From positions 1 to 40,901 of the forward strand of contig JAKSPE010000016.1 in assembly GCA_024405015.1 (NCBI GenBank): a DNA stretch of 40,901 nucleotides, in the 5' to 3' direction. The stretch comes from Sphaerochaetaceae bacterium. GTDB lineage: Bacteria > Spirochaetota > Spirochaetia > Sphaerochaetales > Sphaerochaetaceae. How positions within the stretch are numbered: the first letter of the stretch is position 1; every line of letters begins with the position of its first letter. The notes beneath the pieces are model-generated. The model had not been told where the DNA came from and made no database searches. It saw only the letters and a list, made by a program, of their open reading frames with translations. Below are positions 1 to 7,921 of the stretch, piece by piece. A program made the position numbers and the translations under genes.

Positions 1-18
1 AATGGCATCTCGTTTTCT

Positions 19-46
19 TTGCTATTTGGACCATTCATGTTATCAT
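19..46 (+). promoter_or_regulatory. Promoter of the kinase gene, leaderless geometry
   Basis: A -35 box TTGCTA (19-24) and a -10 box TATCAT (41-46) are 16 bases apart. The -10 box ends 6 bases before the ATG at 53, so transcription should begin at or next to the start codon. No ribosome binding site lies between them. The same spacing recurs at several other genes in the window. Confidence 0.55.
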
Positions 47-52
47 ACCCAC

Positions 53-1147
53 ATGCTAGAGTTTGGAGAGAAAGACATTCAGTTCATCTGCTCACAGTTC
101 CTTGTCAAAGGAACGTTCCTTGGTAGTGAGCGTATCCCGCAGGGAAAGGTGAATGACACTTTCATTGCTCACTTTGAGAGGGAAGACGGTAAGCGCAAGG
201 ACTACATTGTCCAGCGTATCAATACCTATGCCTTCACAAAACCTGTGGAGCTCATGCAGAACGCCGATCGCATCACCGACCACATCCATGCCAAGTATCC
301 AAAGAAAAAGGTTCTTCACTATCACCATACCAAGAGCCGAAACAACCTGTATGTAGACGCAGACGGTGGTTACTGGAGACTTTTCAACTTCATTGAAAGC
401 CAGACTCTCACTGCCAGCGCAGGACTTGGTCCAATCAGAAGCGCAGGTGCCATGTTCGGAGACTTTCAGATGTGCCTTTCCGACTTCGATGCTGCAAGCC
501 TCTACTACACAATCCCGGATTTCCACGACACGCGTAAGCGCTATGAGTCAATGATTCGTCACCATGCTTCAGCAAGTGCTGAAAAGCAGGCGGAAGTGGC
601 ATCTGAATATGATGCCCTTATGGCAAACATCGACAAGGCATGCACTCTGACCGACATGTACAATAGGGGAGAACTGCCGTTAAGAGTCACTCACAACGAC
701 ACAAAGGTGGACAACGTCCTGTTTGACAAAAAGAACGTGGACAAGGCCATTGCCGTCATTGACCTGGATACTGTCATGCCGGGTCTTGTCGGTCATGACT
801 TTGGTGATGCCATTCGAAGTGCCAGTAACAAGGTCGGCTCATCCTGTCAGGATCTGGAGAAGGTGCATGTGGACATGGATATCTTCGAGGCTTTTGCCTC
901 CGGTTTCATCCCTGCTGTCGCTGGTTGTCTGACTGAAAATGAGAAGGCAACGCTTGCCATCAGCTGCTACTGCATCGCCATGGAGCTTGCTGTGCGCTAT
1001 CTGGATGATTATCTTGTTGGAAACCGCTATTTCAAATACTCTTATCCTACACAGAATCTGGTTCGCTGTCGCAACCAGATGACACTTGCCTCTGACATGC
1101 TGTCCAAAATGGATCAGATGCAGAGCATAATCGAACGCTATCTTTGA
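53..1147 (+). CDS. N-acetylhexosamine 1-kinase-like phosphotransferase
   Basis: This 364-residue protein has the aminoglycoside-phosphotransferase/choline-kinase fold. The catalytic loop HNDTKVDN is at residues 214-221 and the metal-binding DLD at 237-239. The N-terminal part, including VQRINTYAF, resembles NahK, which phosphorylates GlcNAc or GalNAc at C1 in the lacto-N-biose/galacto-N-biose pathway. The frame is also open upstream to base 2, but the ATG at 53 is chosen because a -10 box ends exactly 6 bases before it. The phosphosugar mutase gene starts 12 bases downstream, so the pair would make and interconvert hexose or hexosamine 1- and 6-phosphates in the cytoplasm. The family is fairly sure. 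The exact sugar is inferred and could be another hexose. Confidence 0.72.
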   Translation: MLEFGEKDIQFICSQFLVKGTFLGSERIPQGKVNDTFIAHFEREDGKRKDYIVQRINTYAFTKPVELMQNADRITDHIHAKYPKKKVLHYHHTKSRNNLYVDADGGYWRLFNFIESQTLTASAGLGPIRSAGAMFGDFQMCLSDFDAASLYYTIPDFHDTRKRYESMIRHHASASAEKQAEVASEYDALMANIDKACTLTDMYNRGELPLRVTHNDTKVDNVLFDKKNVDKAIAVIDLDTVMPGLVGHDFGDAIRSASNKVGSSCQDLEKVHVDMDIFEAFASGFIPAVAGCLTENEKATLAISCYCIAMELAVRYLDDYLVGNRYFKYSYPTQNLVRCRNQMTLASDMLSKMDQMQSIIERYL

Positions 1148-1159
1148 GGAGGACACCCC

Positions 1160-2827
1160 ATGGACTATAGAAAGGAATATTCACGCTGGCTTGAACATGC
1201 AACTCTGTATACAGATGCACTCAAGGCAATGGACGACGCTCAGATAGAGGATGCATTCTATCGCGATCTGGAATTCGGAACAGCCGGACTTCGTGGAGTC
1301 ATTGGTGCAGGTACCAACCGCATGAACGAGTACACCGTCGCAAAGGCTTCCCAGGGTCTTGCCACCTATGTCGTCAAGAACTACCCAAATTGCAAGAAGA
1401 TTGCCATCTCCTATGACAGCAGAATCAAGAGCGATGTCTTCTCAAAGGTTGCAGCAGAGGTGTTTGCCGCCAACGGAATCGAGGTCATGATCTATCCGAA
1501 CCTCATGCCGGTTCCATGTGCAGCATTTGCCACTCGCTATTATCAGTGTGCAGCTGGTGTCATGATCACCGCTAGCCACAACCCAGCCAAGTACAACGGT
1601 TACAAGGTCTATGGTCCAGATGGCTGTCAGATCACAACCGAAGGCTCTGAGGCTGTTCTTGCTGAAATCGAGAAACTTGATATCTTCTCTGACGTCAAGA
1701 GAACGGACTTTGACGCTGCCGTCAAGAGCGGCCTTGTCAAGTTCGTCGGAGAGGACTGCTACACAGCCTTCATCGATGAGATCAAGAAGCTTAGTGTCCT
1801 TTATGGCGATGAGATTGACCGCGATGTCGCTATCGTCTACTCACCACTGAACGGAAGCGGTCTCAAGCCTGTCACCCGTATCCTCAAGGAATGTGGCTTC
1901 ACCAACATCACTGTCGTCAAGGAGCAGGAGAATCCGGATGGCAACTTCCCAACCTGCCCATATCCAAACCCAGAGATCCGCGAGGCTCTCTCTCTTGGTC
2001 TTGAGTACTCCAAGCGCGTCAATGCTGACCTTATGCTTGCAACCGACCCAGATGCCGACCGAGTCGGTATCGCAGTTCGTGATGGTGAGGATATGCGCCT
2101 TGTCACAGGAAATGAAGTGGGAATGCTTCTGTTTGACTACATCTGCTCTCAGAAGGTCAAGCATGGCAAGATGCCAAAGAATCCGATTCTCATCAAGACC
2201 ATCGTCTCTTCCGATATGCCGGACCAGATTGCTGCCCACTATGGTGTTCAGGTCATCAACGTCCTCACCGGCTTCAAATTCATCGGTGAGCAGATTGGAC
2301 TATTGGAAAAGAAGGGTGAGACAGAGCGCTATCTCATGGGCTTTGAGGAGTCTTATGGTTATCTTACAGGTTCCCACGTTCGCGACAAGGATGCAGTGAA
2401 CGCTTCCATGATGATCTGCGAGATGTTCGCTTACTACAAGACACGCGGTATCTCCATTGTCGATAAGCTCAACGAGCTGTACAAGACCTATGGCTACTGC
2501 CAGTGCACCACAAGATCCTATGAGTTCCCAGGCTCCACTGGTCTTGCCAAGATGGCTAACATCATGGAGAAGTTCCGCGCAGGAGTGGAGGAGTTTGGTG
2601 GACGCAAGGTTCTCAAGACTCTGGACTATGACAAGGGCCTTGACGGTCTTCCAAAGTCAAACGTTCTCAAGTATCGCCTTGAGGGAAACAGCTCTCTGAT
2701 TGCTCGTCCTTCCGGAACAGAGCCAAAGCTTAAGATCTACACCTGTGTCAGCGCACAGGACAAGGCAGCCGCCGAGGCTCTTACCAACCTCGTGCAGGAT
2801 GCAGCCGCTAAGATCATCAACAGCTGA
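1160..2827 (+). CDS. Phosphoglucomutase/phosphomannomutase family phosphosugar mutase
   Basis: This 555-residue alpha-D-phosphohexomutase moves phosphate between C1 and C6 of a hexose. All four family signatures are present. The phosphoserine loop TASHNP is at residues 137-142 with Ser139. The metal loop DPDAD is at 296-300. The sugar-binding GFEESYG is at 394-400, and the phosphate-binding RPSGTEPK is near the C-terminus. The length fits the long PgcA/PGM2-like bacterial subgroup. The ATG follows a GAGGAGG ribosome binding site and lies 12 bases after the kinase stop, so the two genes form an operon that ends at a strong terminator. It could process the kinase's sugar 1-phosphate or serve general glucose phosphate metabolism. 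Confidence 0.9.
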   Translation: MDYRKEYSRWLEHATLYTDALKAMDDAQIEDAFYRDLEFGTAGLRGVIGAGTNRMNEYTVAKASQGLATYVVKNYPNCKKIAISYDSRIKSDVFSKVAAEVFAANGIEVMIYPNLMPVPCAAFATRYYQCAAGVMITASHNPAKYNGYKVYGPDGCQITTEGSEAVLAEIEKLDIFSDVKRTDFDAAVKSGLVKFVGEDCYTAFIDEIKKLSVLYGDEIDRDVAIVYSPLNGSGLKPVTRILKECGFTNITVVKEQENPDGNFPTCPYPNPEIREALSLGLEYSKRVNADLMLATDPDADRVGIAVRDGEDMRLVTGNEVGMLLFDYICSQKVKHGKMPKNPILIKTIVSSDMPDQIAAHYGVQVINVLTGFKFIGEQIGLLEKKGETERYLMGFEESYGYLTGSHVRDKDAVNASMMICEMFAYYKTRGISIVDKLNELYKTYGYCQCTTRSYEFPGSTGLAKMANIMEKFRAGVEEFGGRKVLKTLDYDKGLDGLPKSNVLKYRLEGNSSLIARPSGTEPKLKIYTCVSAQDKAAAEALTNLVQDAAAKIINS

Positions 2828-2860
2828 TTTCTTGTGTATCAGTTGTTTTGAATCTCCTTT

Positions 2861-2885
2861 GGGGCCTTCGGGCCCCTTTTTCTTT
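2861..2885 (+). terminator. Intrinsic terminator after the kinase-mutase operon
   Basis: GGGGCC (2861-2866) and GGCCCC (2871-2876) close a TTCG tetraloop. The run TTTTTCTTTC follows. There is no T-run on the other strand, so it acts on the plus strand only. Confidence 0.92.
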
Positions 2886-4096
2886 CAGTAATCACCGCTT
2901 AGCAGAAAGTCTGCCACGTTCATCGTGATGATGCCGTCTCGGAGACTTATGTCATCGACGTCTGTACGAAGTACATACTTCGGATAATTGTCATGGATGG
3001 CAGAAAGGTTTCCATATTCGCGTTCAAATGTGTTTTTTTCGGTGATCTGCTGTGCAATTTGGATGTATAGCTTTTGGTTCTGTCTCATCGCAACAAAATC
3101 GATTTCACAGTTGTCAAGCTTTCCGACAAAGACATCATAGCCTCTGCGTCTCAACTCTAAAAAGACCACATTCTCAATCATGTTGGACAAGGCATTCTCA
3201 TCAAGACCTAGGACGCTGAAGCGCAATGCGGTATCGGCAAGATAGAATTTCTCCTGAGTCTTCAGAATCTCCTTTCCCTTTATGTCGTATCTGCTGCATT
3301 TGTGCACAATATAGGCGCTCTCAAGTTTCTCCAGATAGCTGTATATCGTTTCCGGGTCCATCTGTCGGTTCTGGCTTTTCAGATATTTTGAGATGGAAAG
3401 AGCCGAGAATGTATTGCCCACATTTGAGAAGACGTATTTCACGATTCTCTCCAGTTGGTCGACTTTTCTTATCTGGTTCCTTTTCACAATGTCTGTGAAG
3501 ATGGTGGAGTTGTAGATGTCTCGTACAACGGTATAGGCTGATTCCAAAGAGTATTCCTGAATCTGAAGGGCAGGGAAGCCTCCCATCGTCAAAAACCGAT
3601 TGAACTCAGTTTTCCTGTCTTTTGTCTCTGTATAGGTGATTCTGAAATCCAGGTATTCCCCGAAGGAGAGAGGAAAGATGCGAAAGGAGACATAGCGGCC
3701 TGTCAGATAGGTTGATATCTCGGATGACATCATCCTGGAGTTCGATCCTGTGACATAGATGTCGACATTGAAATCTGACAGGATCGAGTTCACTGCCTTC
3801 TCCCAATTCTCAACCTCCTGAATCTCGTCAAGAAGCAGATAGGTTCTGCAGTTCTGATCCAGATGTTCCTTGATTTTCGCGTATAGTTTGCTGGCCGTAT
3901 CAATTTCATCATGTTCAAGGCTGTCAAATCGGAAGGAGAGAATCCTGGATTCTTCGATACCTCTAAGGATCAGTTCTTTCCGGATCATTTCCATGACTGT
4001 GGATTTTCCACATCTTCTGACGCCTGTGAGTACTTTCACAAATGGTGTATCGATGAATGGAAGGATCTTTTGCATATAGGTCGGTCTGTAGATCAT
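2885..4096 (-). CDS. DUF4143-type AAA ATPase
   Basis: This 403-residue protein has the AAA_14 plus DUF4143 architecture. The Walker A motif GVRRCGKST is at residues 25-33 and the Walker B stretch LLLDE at 87-91. VTGSNS follows as a sensor-like strand. The C-terminal half resembles DUF4143, including a PD-(D/E)xK-like stretch with CEIDFVAMR. These P-loop proteins are abundant in bacteria and archaea and their role is unclear. The gene stands alone on the minus strand behind a good promoter and an AGGAG ribosome binding site. Paired repeats upstream of that promoter suggest tight regulation. A mobile or selfish character is possible but not shown. Confidence 0.85.
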   Translation of the reverse strand: MIYRPTYMQKILPFIDTPFVKVLTGVRRCGKSTVMEMIRKELILRGIEESRILSFRFDSLEHDEIDTASKLYAKIKEHLDQNCRTYLLLDEIQEVENWEKAVNSILSDFNVDIYVTGSNSRMMSSEISTYLTGRYVSFRIFPLSFGEYLDFRITYTETKDRKTEFNRFLTMGGFPALQIQEYSLESAYTVVRDIYNSTIFTDIVKRNQIRKVDQLERIVKYVFSNVGNTFSALSISKYLKSQNRQMDPETIYSYLEKLESAYIVHKCSRYDIKGKEILKTQEKFYLADTALRFSVLGLDENALSNMIENVVFLELRRRGYDVFVGKLDNCEIDFVAMRQNQKLYIQIAQQITEKNTFEREYGNLSAIHDNYPKYVLRTDVDDISLRDGIITMNVADFLLSGDY

Positions 4097-4116
4097 GGCT
4101 ATCTCCTATGGGAAAA

Positions 4117-4145
4117 ATCATATTTGCAACACGACAAGAAGTCAA
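4117..4145 (-). promoter_or_regulatory. Promoter of the DUF4143 ATPase gene
   Basis: Read on the minus strand, TTGACT (4140-4145) and TATGAT (4117-4122) are 17 bases apart, a near-consensus housekeeping promoter. The start codon lies about 20 bases downstream of the -10 box with an AGGAG site between them. Confidence 0.75.
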
Positions 4146-4206
4146 GTTTATAGGAATATAACCCGATAAACTTGGTTGGTTTCATAAGTTTATCGGAGTA
4201 TAACCC
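4144..4206. repeat. Paired 21-bp direct repeats, probable operator
   Basis: Two 21-base copies lie at 4144-4164 and 4186-4206. They start AAGTTTAT, end TATAACCC and differ at 2 positions. Their starts are 42 bases apart, about four helical turns. CGATAAACTT (4164-4173) and AAGTTTATCG (4186-4195) form a perfect inverted repeat between them. The first copy overlaps the -35 box of the ATPase gene, which suggests a regulator binding cooperatively on one face of the DNA. Confidence 0.6.
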
Positions 4207-4255
4207 TAAAAACTTTTTGGTTTGGCTTAACTTTGCAAATGCCGTTCCGTTGTTT

Positions 4256-4261
4256 TATAAT
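4256..4261 (+). promoter_or_regulatory. -10 box for the small acidic protein gene
   Basis: A perfect TATAAT (4256-4261) with a weak TTTGCA (4232-4237) 18 bases upstream lies just before a GAGGTG ribosome binding site and the ATG at 4281. It argues against starting the gene further upstream at 4233. Confidence 0.5.
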
Positions 4262-4280
4262 GCTTTTAGCGAGGTGCAAC

Positions 4281-4622
4281 ATGGATCTGAAGGCTTTTGC
4301 AGAAAACTATAATCTCAAAGATGGAGCAATCATCGGTTTTGAGCCGGACTTCTCAAGTCACGAGCTGTTTCTGGATGTCGAGCTTTGTGGCTGTATGCAG
4401 CCAGGCTTTACCGAAGAGGACGATGAGGTTTCCAGAGTCCGTTTTGTATTCTCCAATGTTGCTGACTTCTCCATTCCAGAGGAGTTCATGTTCGATGACG
4501 GTATTGTGGACCAACTGGTAGAGGAGGGTAAGCTGATCATTACGCTTGTCAGCTCCGAAACCCAGAAGCCGTATCAGGTTATCATCGAGGCTACTGAGGT
4601 TGACCTTTCAACAGAAGACTGA
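4281..4622 (+). CDS. Small acidic hypothetical protein
   Basis: This 113-residue protein is rich in Asp and Glu and has no signal peptide or membrane segment. I do not recognise the family. It begins MDLKAFAENYNLKDG and alternates predicted beta strands with acidic turns, so a small soluble beta-rich domain is likely. The ATG at 4281 is chosen over the one at 4233 because a TATAAT box and a GAGGTG ribosome binding site lie directly before it. The gene is monocistronic, divergent from the DUF4143 ATPase and convergent with the GGDEF gene. Acidic DNA-mimic or immunity roles are possible but nothing in the sequence shows them. Confidence 0.65.
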   Translation: MDLKAFAENYNLKDGAIIGFEPDFSSHELFLDVELCGCMQPGFTEEDDEVSRVRFVFSNVADFSIPEEFMFDDGIVDQLVEEGKLIITLVSSETQKPYQVIIEATEVDLSTED

Positions 4623-4628
4623 AAAGAA

Positions 4629-4668
4629 AAAAAGGTCTCAGCGCTCTGACAGGTTATGAGCCTTTTTG
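4629..4668. terminator. Bidirectional terminator between convergent genes
   Basis: AAAGG and CTCA at 4631-4640 pair with TGAG and CCTTT at 4657-4665, leaving one bulged base. A-rich sequence on the left and T-rich on the right give a T-run for both strands. The stop codon of the minus-strand GGDEF gene lies inside the left arm. Confidence 0.5.
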
Positions 4669-5729
4669 ATCTGCATCTTGTTGGCATACATGGCGTTGTC
4701 TGCATTCTGCAGGACATCGCTGTATTTCATGCCTTTCTCATACATGAAGTAACCACGGGCAACGGAGAGAATGAGTTCCTTTCCGTTGTAGATGATCTTC
4801 TTGTATTCAAGCTCCTTGTCAAATTCATCCAGGCGCTGCAGCAGGTTGTGGTAGTCGTCTCCGGAAACGATGGCGACAAACTCATCACCGCCGATGTGAT
4901 AGAGCTTACTGGTGGTGAAGATGTTTGGAAGTGTCTTTCCTGCAGTCACAATAAGGTGGCAACCATATCTGTGTCCGATGGAGTCGTTGGTTGCCTTGAC
5001 GTTGTTGACATCCATCATGACAATGGCAAACTCTGCGTTACCCGCTTCGATTCGGCTTGAGATCTTATCCACCTGTCGGTAATAGGCCGTTTCATTTCCA
5101 AGGCCTGTCAGCTGGTCTGTATAGGAGAGGTGACTTAGGATCTTTCGCTCCTCAGACTCCTTCCTGGAGACTCTGTACTGTCTGAAGCACATGATAATGG
5201 CCATGCTCAGGAACACCACAATGTTGATGATGTTTCCGGTCTTGTGGAAGAACGGGGTGGTGTTGCGGGAGTCTAAGATAATCAGAGCTGCAAATGTGGA
5301 AGCTACATCCAGAATGAAAAGTGGAGGGGTGATCACAGCAATGCCACCAATGGTGATGGCAATGGTCAGATAGACGATTGGGAAGTTTCCGTCTACCATA
5401 TCAAGGTAGCTGATGAGAACCGCCCAGCAGAGGATGAAGAACGCATAAAGCGAAACTGTGTGTCCCATGGTCTGGAGTTTCACCTTGTCCCTTCGGCTCA
5501 GCTGTATCACCACCAAAGCTCCCAGGGAAATGACAAGAAGAAAGACGTAGGAACAGAAGTACTGCACATGTTTGGCCTTGGCAAAATTCAGAATGGCGAT
5601 TCCGCGAATTATCATCACAAGTTCAAAGAAACAGATGACAGATAAAAGCACCGAGTAGGTGCCGCTGTAGCGCTGGACGTATTCGCCCGAAATCTCCATG
5701 TCCTTTCTGAATGCCCTCTTGAGTTCCAT
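4638..5729 (-). CDS. Membrane-anchored GGDEF diguanylate cyclase
   Basis: This protein of about 363 residues has an N-terminal block of roughly six hydrophobic segments followed by a GGDEF domain. The active-site GGDEF is intact at about residues 280-284. The substrate region reads DVNNVKATND...GHRYGC. No RxxD inhibitory site precedes GGDEF, so product inhibition at that site is unlikely. It should make cyclic di-GMP at the inner membrane in response to a signal sensed by the membrane part. The ATG at 5729 is chosen because a perfect TATAAT (minus strand, 5737-5742) ends 7 bases before it. ATG at 5738 or TTG at 5747 in the same frame are alternatives, but that promoter would not transcribe them. 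Confidence 0.85.
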   Translation of the reverse strand: MELKRAFRKDMEISGEYVQRYSGTYSVLLSVICFFELVMIIRGIAILNFAKAKHVQYFCSYVFLLVISLGALVVIQLSRRDKVKLQTMGHTVSLYAFFILCWAVLISYLDMVDGNFPIVYLTIAITIGGIAVITPPLFILDVASTFAALIILDSRNTTPFFHKTGNIINIVVFLSMAIIMCFRQYRVSRKESEERKILSHLSYTDQLTGLGNETAYYRQVDKISSRIEAGNAEFAIVMMDVNNVKATNDSIGHRYGCHLIVTAGKTLPNIFTTSKLYHIGGDEFVAIVSGDDYHNLLQRLDEFDKELEYKKIIYNGKELILSVARGYFMYEKGMKYSDVLQNADNAMYANKMQIKKAHNLSER

Positions 5730-5839
5730 GCTCATCATTATACGCAAAAACCAGGATTAATAAACATTGGAATGGAGTAACTTTGTTTGAATTTTATGGG
5801 AGACTTTGGTTCTGTTGTTTGATGATAAGTATGCAAAAG

Positions 5840-5868
5840 TTGACACTTTTTGAGAAGTTTTGTAGATT
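5840..5868 (+). promoter_or_regulatory. Promoter of the AbiE-type pair, leaderless geometry
   Basis: A perfect TTGACA (5840-5845) is 17 bases from TAGATT (5863-5868). The ATG starts 6 bases after the -10 box, so the antitoxin mRNA probably begins at its start codon. Confidence 0.72.
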
Positions 5869-5874
5869 ATTGGC

Positions 5875-6447
5875 ATGCAGCCCATCAAAAGACTGGAAGA
5901 GATCCTTAGAACCTATAGTGATGAAGAGCATTTTCTCTATGCCGCAGATACACTGAAGCCATTCTTTACCGATATGCAGGAGTCTGCCTACCTGAAGCTT
6001 CTGTCTCGAGCCGTGAAGAGCGGTCTTCTTGAGCGTGTCTGCAAGGGGGTGTATCTGTATCCTCGTGTACGTTATGACGCAAGCACTGTTCTGTTCCGTA
6101 CCGCACGAATCCTTCGGGAGGACCGGTTCCTTTATCTGAGCCTTGAGTCCGTGCTTTCACATTATTCCATCATATCGCAGCAACTTATGAACTGCATTAC
6201 CGTGATGACGAATGGTCGAGAAGGCGTGGTCAGTTGTGGGGATTACGGGCTCATAGAATTCACACATTTTAACAGACTTCCAAACAAGATTTCGGCCAGG
6301 CTGTTCTACAATTCTGATATAGGAATGCTTGAGGCTTATCCTGATCTGGCTTTGAGGGATATGGTAAGTTGCAGAAGATCGCTTGATCTGGTTGATATGG
6401 AAGAATATGAAGAAGTGATGGGAGAAATTGAAGATGCCAATGCCTGA
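5875..6447 (+). CDS. AbiEi-family type IV antitoxin
   Basis: This 190-residue protein resembles AbiEi-like antitoxins and transcriptional regulators. An N-terminal winged-helix region (about residues 5-60, with SRAVKSGLLERVCKGVY) is followed by a C-terminal domain with LYLSLESVLSHY. In type IV AbiE systems the antitoxin does not bind the toxin protein, but represses the operon and counteracts the toxin's effect. The next gene, a nucleotidyltransferase toxin, overlaps its end by 14 bases, which is typical of the pair. No ribosome binding site precedes the ATG, in line with a leaderless transcript. The family assignment is good; phage defence or maintenance function is inferred. Confidence 0.85.
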   Translation: MQPIKRLEEILRTYSDEEHFLYAADTLKPFFTDMQESAYLKLLSRAVKSGLLERVCKGVYLYPRVRYDASTVLFRTARILREDRFLYLSLESVLSHYSIISQQLMNCITVMTNGREGVVSCGDYGLIEFTHFNRLPNKISARLFYNSDIGMLEAYPDLALRDMVSCRRSLDLVDMEEYEEVMGEIEDANA

Positions 6448-7285
6448 GGCTTTAAAGATCTACACTGAGAAGGCAATTGAAATGAATCCTGAACTGAAGA
6501 ACCAGGGATTGACAGTCGAGAAGGAAATCTTTCATCAGGACATTCTACGTGCCATCAGGACTTTGGGCGTCTATGATTCACTGTCTTTCATGGGTGGAAC
6601 ATGCCTTCGCCTCTGTTATGGGTCAACCAGGCTTAGTGAAGATTTGGATTTTGCCTCAGATACAGACTTTTCCGAATCGGAGGCCATTGAAATGAGCGAC
6701 TGCCTGAAAAAGGCGATCGAAGAAAAGTATGCAATGGAAGTGGATGTCAAAAAGCCAATCAGGGAAACGGATACCGACACCTGGAAAATAAGCATTGTCA
6801 CCCATCCTGAGAGCAAATCGATTTCTAGACAGAGAATTCATGTTGACATCTGTCGATATCCTGCTATCAGAAGAGAGATGAAAAGGGTGTCTGATCCATA
6901 TGGCCTTGGAAACCCGACATTGTTCATCCATGCTGAAAGTTTGCAGGAAATCCTTTGTGATAAGCTGATTGCCTTTGGCGAAAGGCAAAAGATCAAAAAC
7001 AGGGATCTTTGGGATCTTGTCTATCTTGCAGGTCGAAATGTCAAATTGGACGATGAGCTTCTCAGACGGAAAGCCTTGGTTCATAGAGTACCGTTTGAAT
7101 TATTGGTTGAACACATTCAAAGAAGACTTGTGGAAATCCGCACAAATGGATTGCCAGTGGATTTTACAGTCGAAATGAGTCGCTTTGTCCGTGCTTCGGA
7201 ATGGCAGATGAGTCCTCTGTCCGGTTCAGAGGCACCTCTTGTGGTTGATTCTGTCATAAGCGATTATATGGCCAGGTATCTTTGA
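6434..7285 (+). CDS. AbiEii/AbiGii-type nucleotidyltransferase toxin
   Basis: This 283-residue protein has the DNA polymerase beta-like nucleotidyltransferase core. GGTCLRL and RLSEDLDF at about residues 54-73 supply the GG motif and the metal-binding aspartates Asp70 and Asp72. The C-terminal helical part contains the family stretch LIAFGERQKIKNRDLWDL. AbiEii proteins act as toxins by transferring nucleotides, to tRNA in related enzymes. A GGGAGA ribosome binding site about 9 bases before the ATG at 6434 favours this start over TTG at 6428. The start lies inside the antitoxin gene, so translation is coupled. Both catalytic aspartates are present, so the toxin is probably active. Confidence 0.87.
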   Translation: MPMPEALKIYTEKAIEMNPELKNQGLTVEKEIFHQDILRAIRTLGVYDSLSFMGGTCLRLCYGSTRLSEDLDFASDTDFSESEAIEMSDCLKKAIEEKYAMEVDVKKPIRETDTDTWKISIVTHPESKSISRQRIHVDICRYPAIRREMKRVSDPYGLGNPTLFIHAESLQEILCDKLIAFGERQKIKNRDLWDLVYLAGRNVKLDDELLRRKALVHRVPFELLVEHIQRRLVEIRTNGLPVDFTVEMSRFVRASEWQMSPLSGSEAPLVVDSVISDYMARYL

Positions 7286-7309
7286 TAGGTGACGTCTTTG
7301 CAGTACAAT
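7282..7309 (+). promoter_or_regulatory. Promoter of the small envelope protein, leaderless geometry
   Basis: TTGATA (7282-7287) and TACAAT (7304-7309) are 16 bases apart. The ATG at 7316 follows the -10 box by 6 bases. The -35 box overlaps the last codons of the AbiEii gene. Confidence 0.6.
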
Positions 7310-7315
7310 GAAAAC

Positions 7316-7852
7316 ATGAAGAAAGTTGCTTTGGTTTTCGCTTTAGTGGTCTTTTGTGCATTCTCTGCCTTTGCAGAGAACTTTCTGCTTTCCACGAGCC
7401 TTGAGTTTATGCATGCAAACACAAGTTCGTTCAACGGCCTTGGTGCCAATGTGCAGCTGACAACCCTGTCCAATACTGGAAAAGCGCTTCAGCCAGGTTT
7501 CTTTGTACGCGGAGATTTTGCCATTTTCCGCGATAGCATCCATTCGGATTCTGGCTCCACGGTATTCACCTCCGGCTATGGCGCAGCTACAGGTCTTGCG
7601 CTTTGCCTGAATGCCAACAGAAGCGAGTCTGTGTCCTTTGCCCTAGGTGGAGGCGTGTATTGCGAAGGTAGGGCATTTGCGTCTGACAACCTGCGAAAAC
7701 CTGCCTTGTTTGCCGATGTCTGCTACACCAAACGTACCAAGGCGGGAAGTGGAGTCGCCTTAGGCCTCAGCTGCTATGCTCCACTTTTTGCACAGTCTGA
7801 AAACCTTCGCATGGTCTACAATCCTTGCATCTATCTGGGATTTGGCTTCTGA
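7316..7852 (+). CDS. Small exported beta-rich envelope protein
   Basis: This 178-residue protein has a clear signal peptide: MKK, a hydrophobic core and FAFA-like cleavage after SAFA near residue 19. The mature part alternates short hydrophobic and glycine-rich strands and ends in YLGFGF, an aromatic-terminated strand like that of outer-membrane beta barrels. At about 160 mature residues it would make a small 8-strand barrel. I do not recognise a named family. The ATG at 7316 follows a -10 box by 6 bases; an upstream start at 7289 would lie before that box. The gene appears monocistronic. Location in the outer membrane is inferred. Confidence 0.7.
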   Translation: MKKVALVFALVVFCAFSAFAENFLLSTSLEFMHANTSSFNGLGANVQLTTLSNTGKALQPGFFVRGDFAIFRDSIHSDSGSTVFTSGYGAATGLALCLNANRSESVSFALGGGVYCEGRAFASDNLRKPALFADVCYTKRTKAGSGVALGLSCYAPLFAQSENLRMVYNPCIYLGFGF

Positions 7853-7909
7853 TTTTCGGCTTTTGTGTTTCTGTTGAAAAAAACATGTGAAATAGTTTCG
7901 TTTTTGTTC

Positions 7910-7915
7910 TAGAAT
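7910..7915 (+). promoter_or_regulatory. -10 box of fhs, leaderless geometry
   Basis: TAGAAT (7910-7915) ends 6 bases before the ATG at 7922. A weak GTGAAA (7887-7892) lies 17 bases upstream. No ribosome binding site is present. Confidence 0.5.
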
Positions 7916-7921
7916 GGACGC

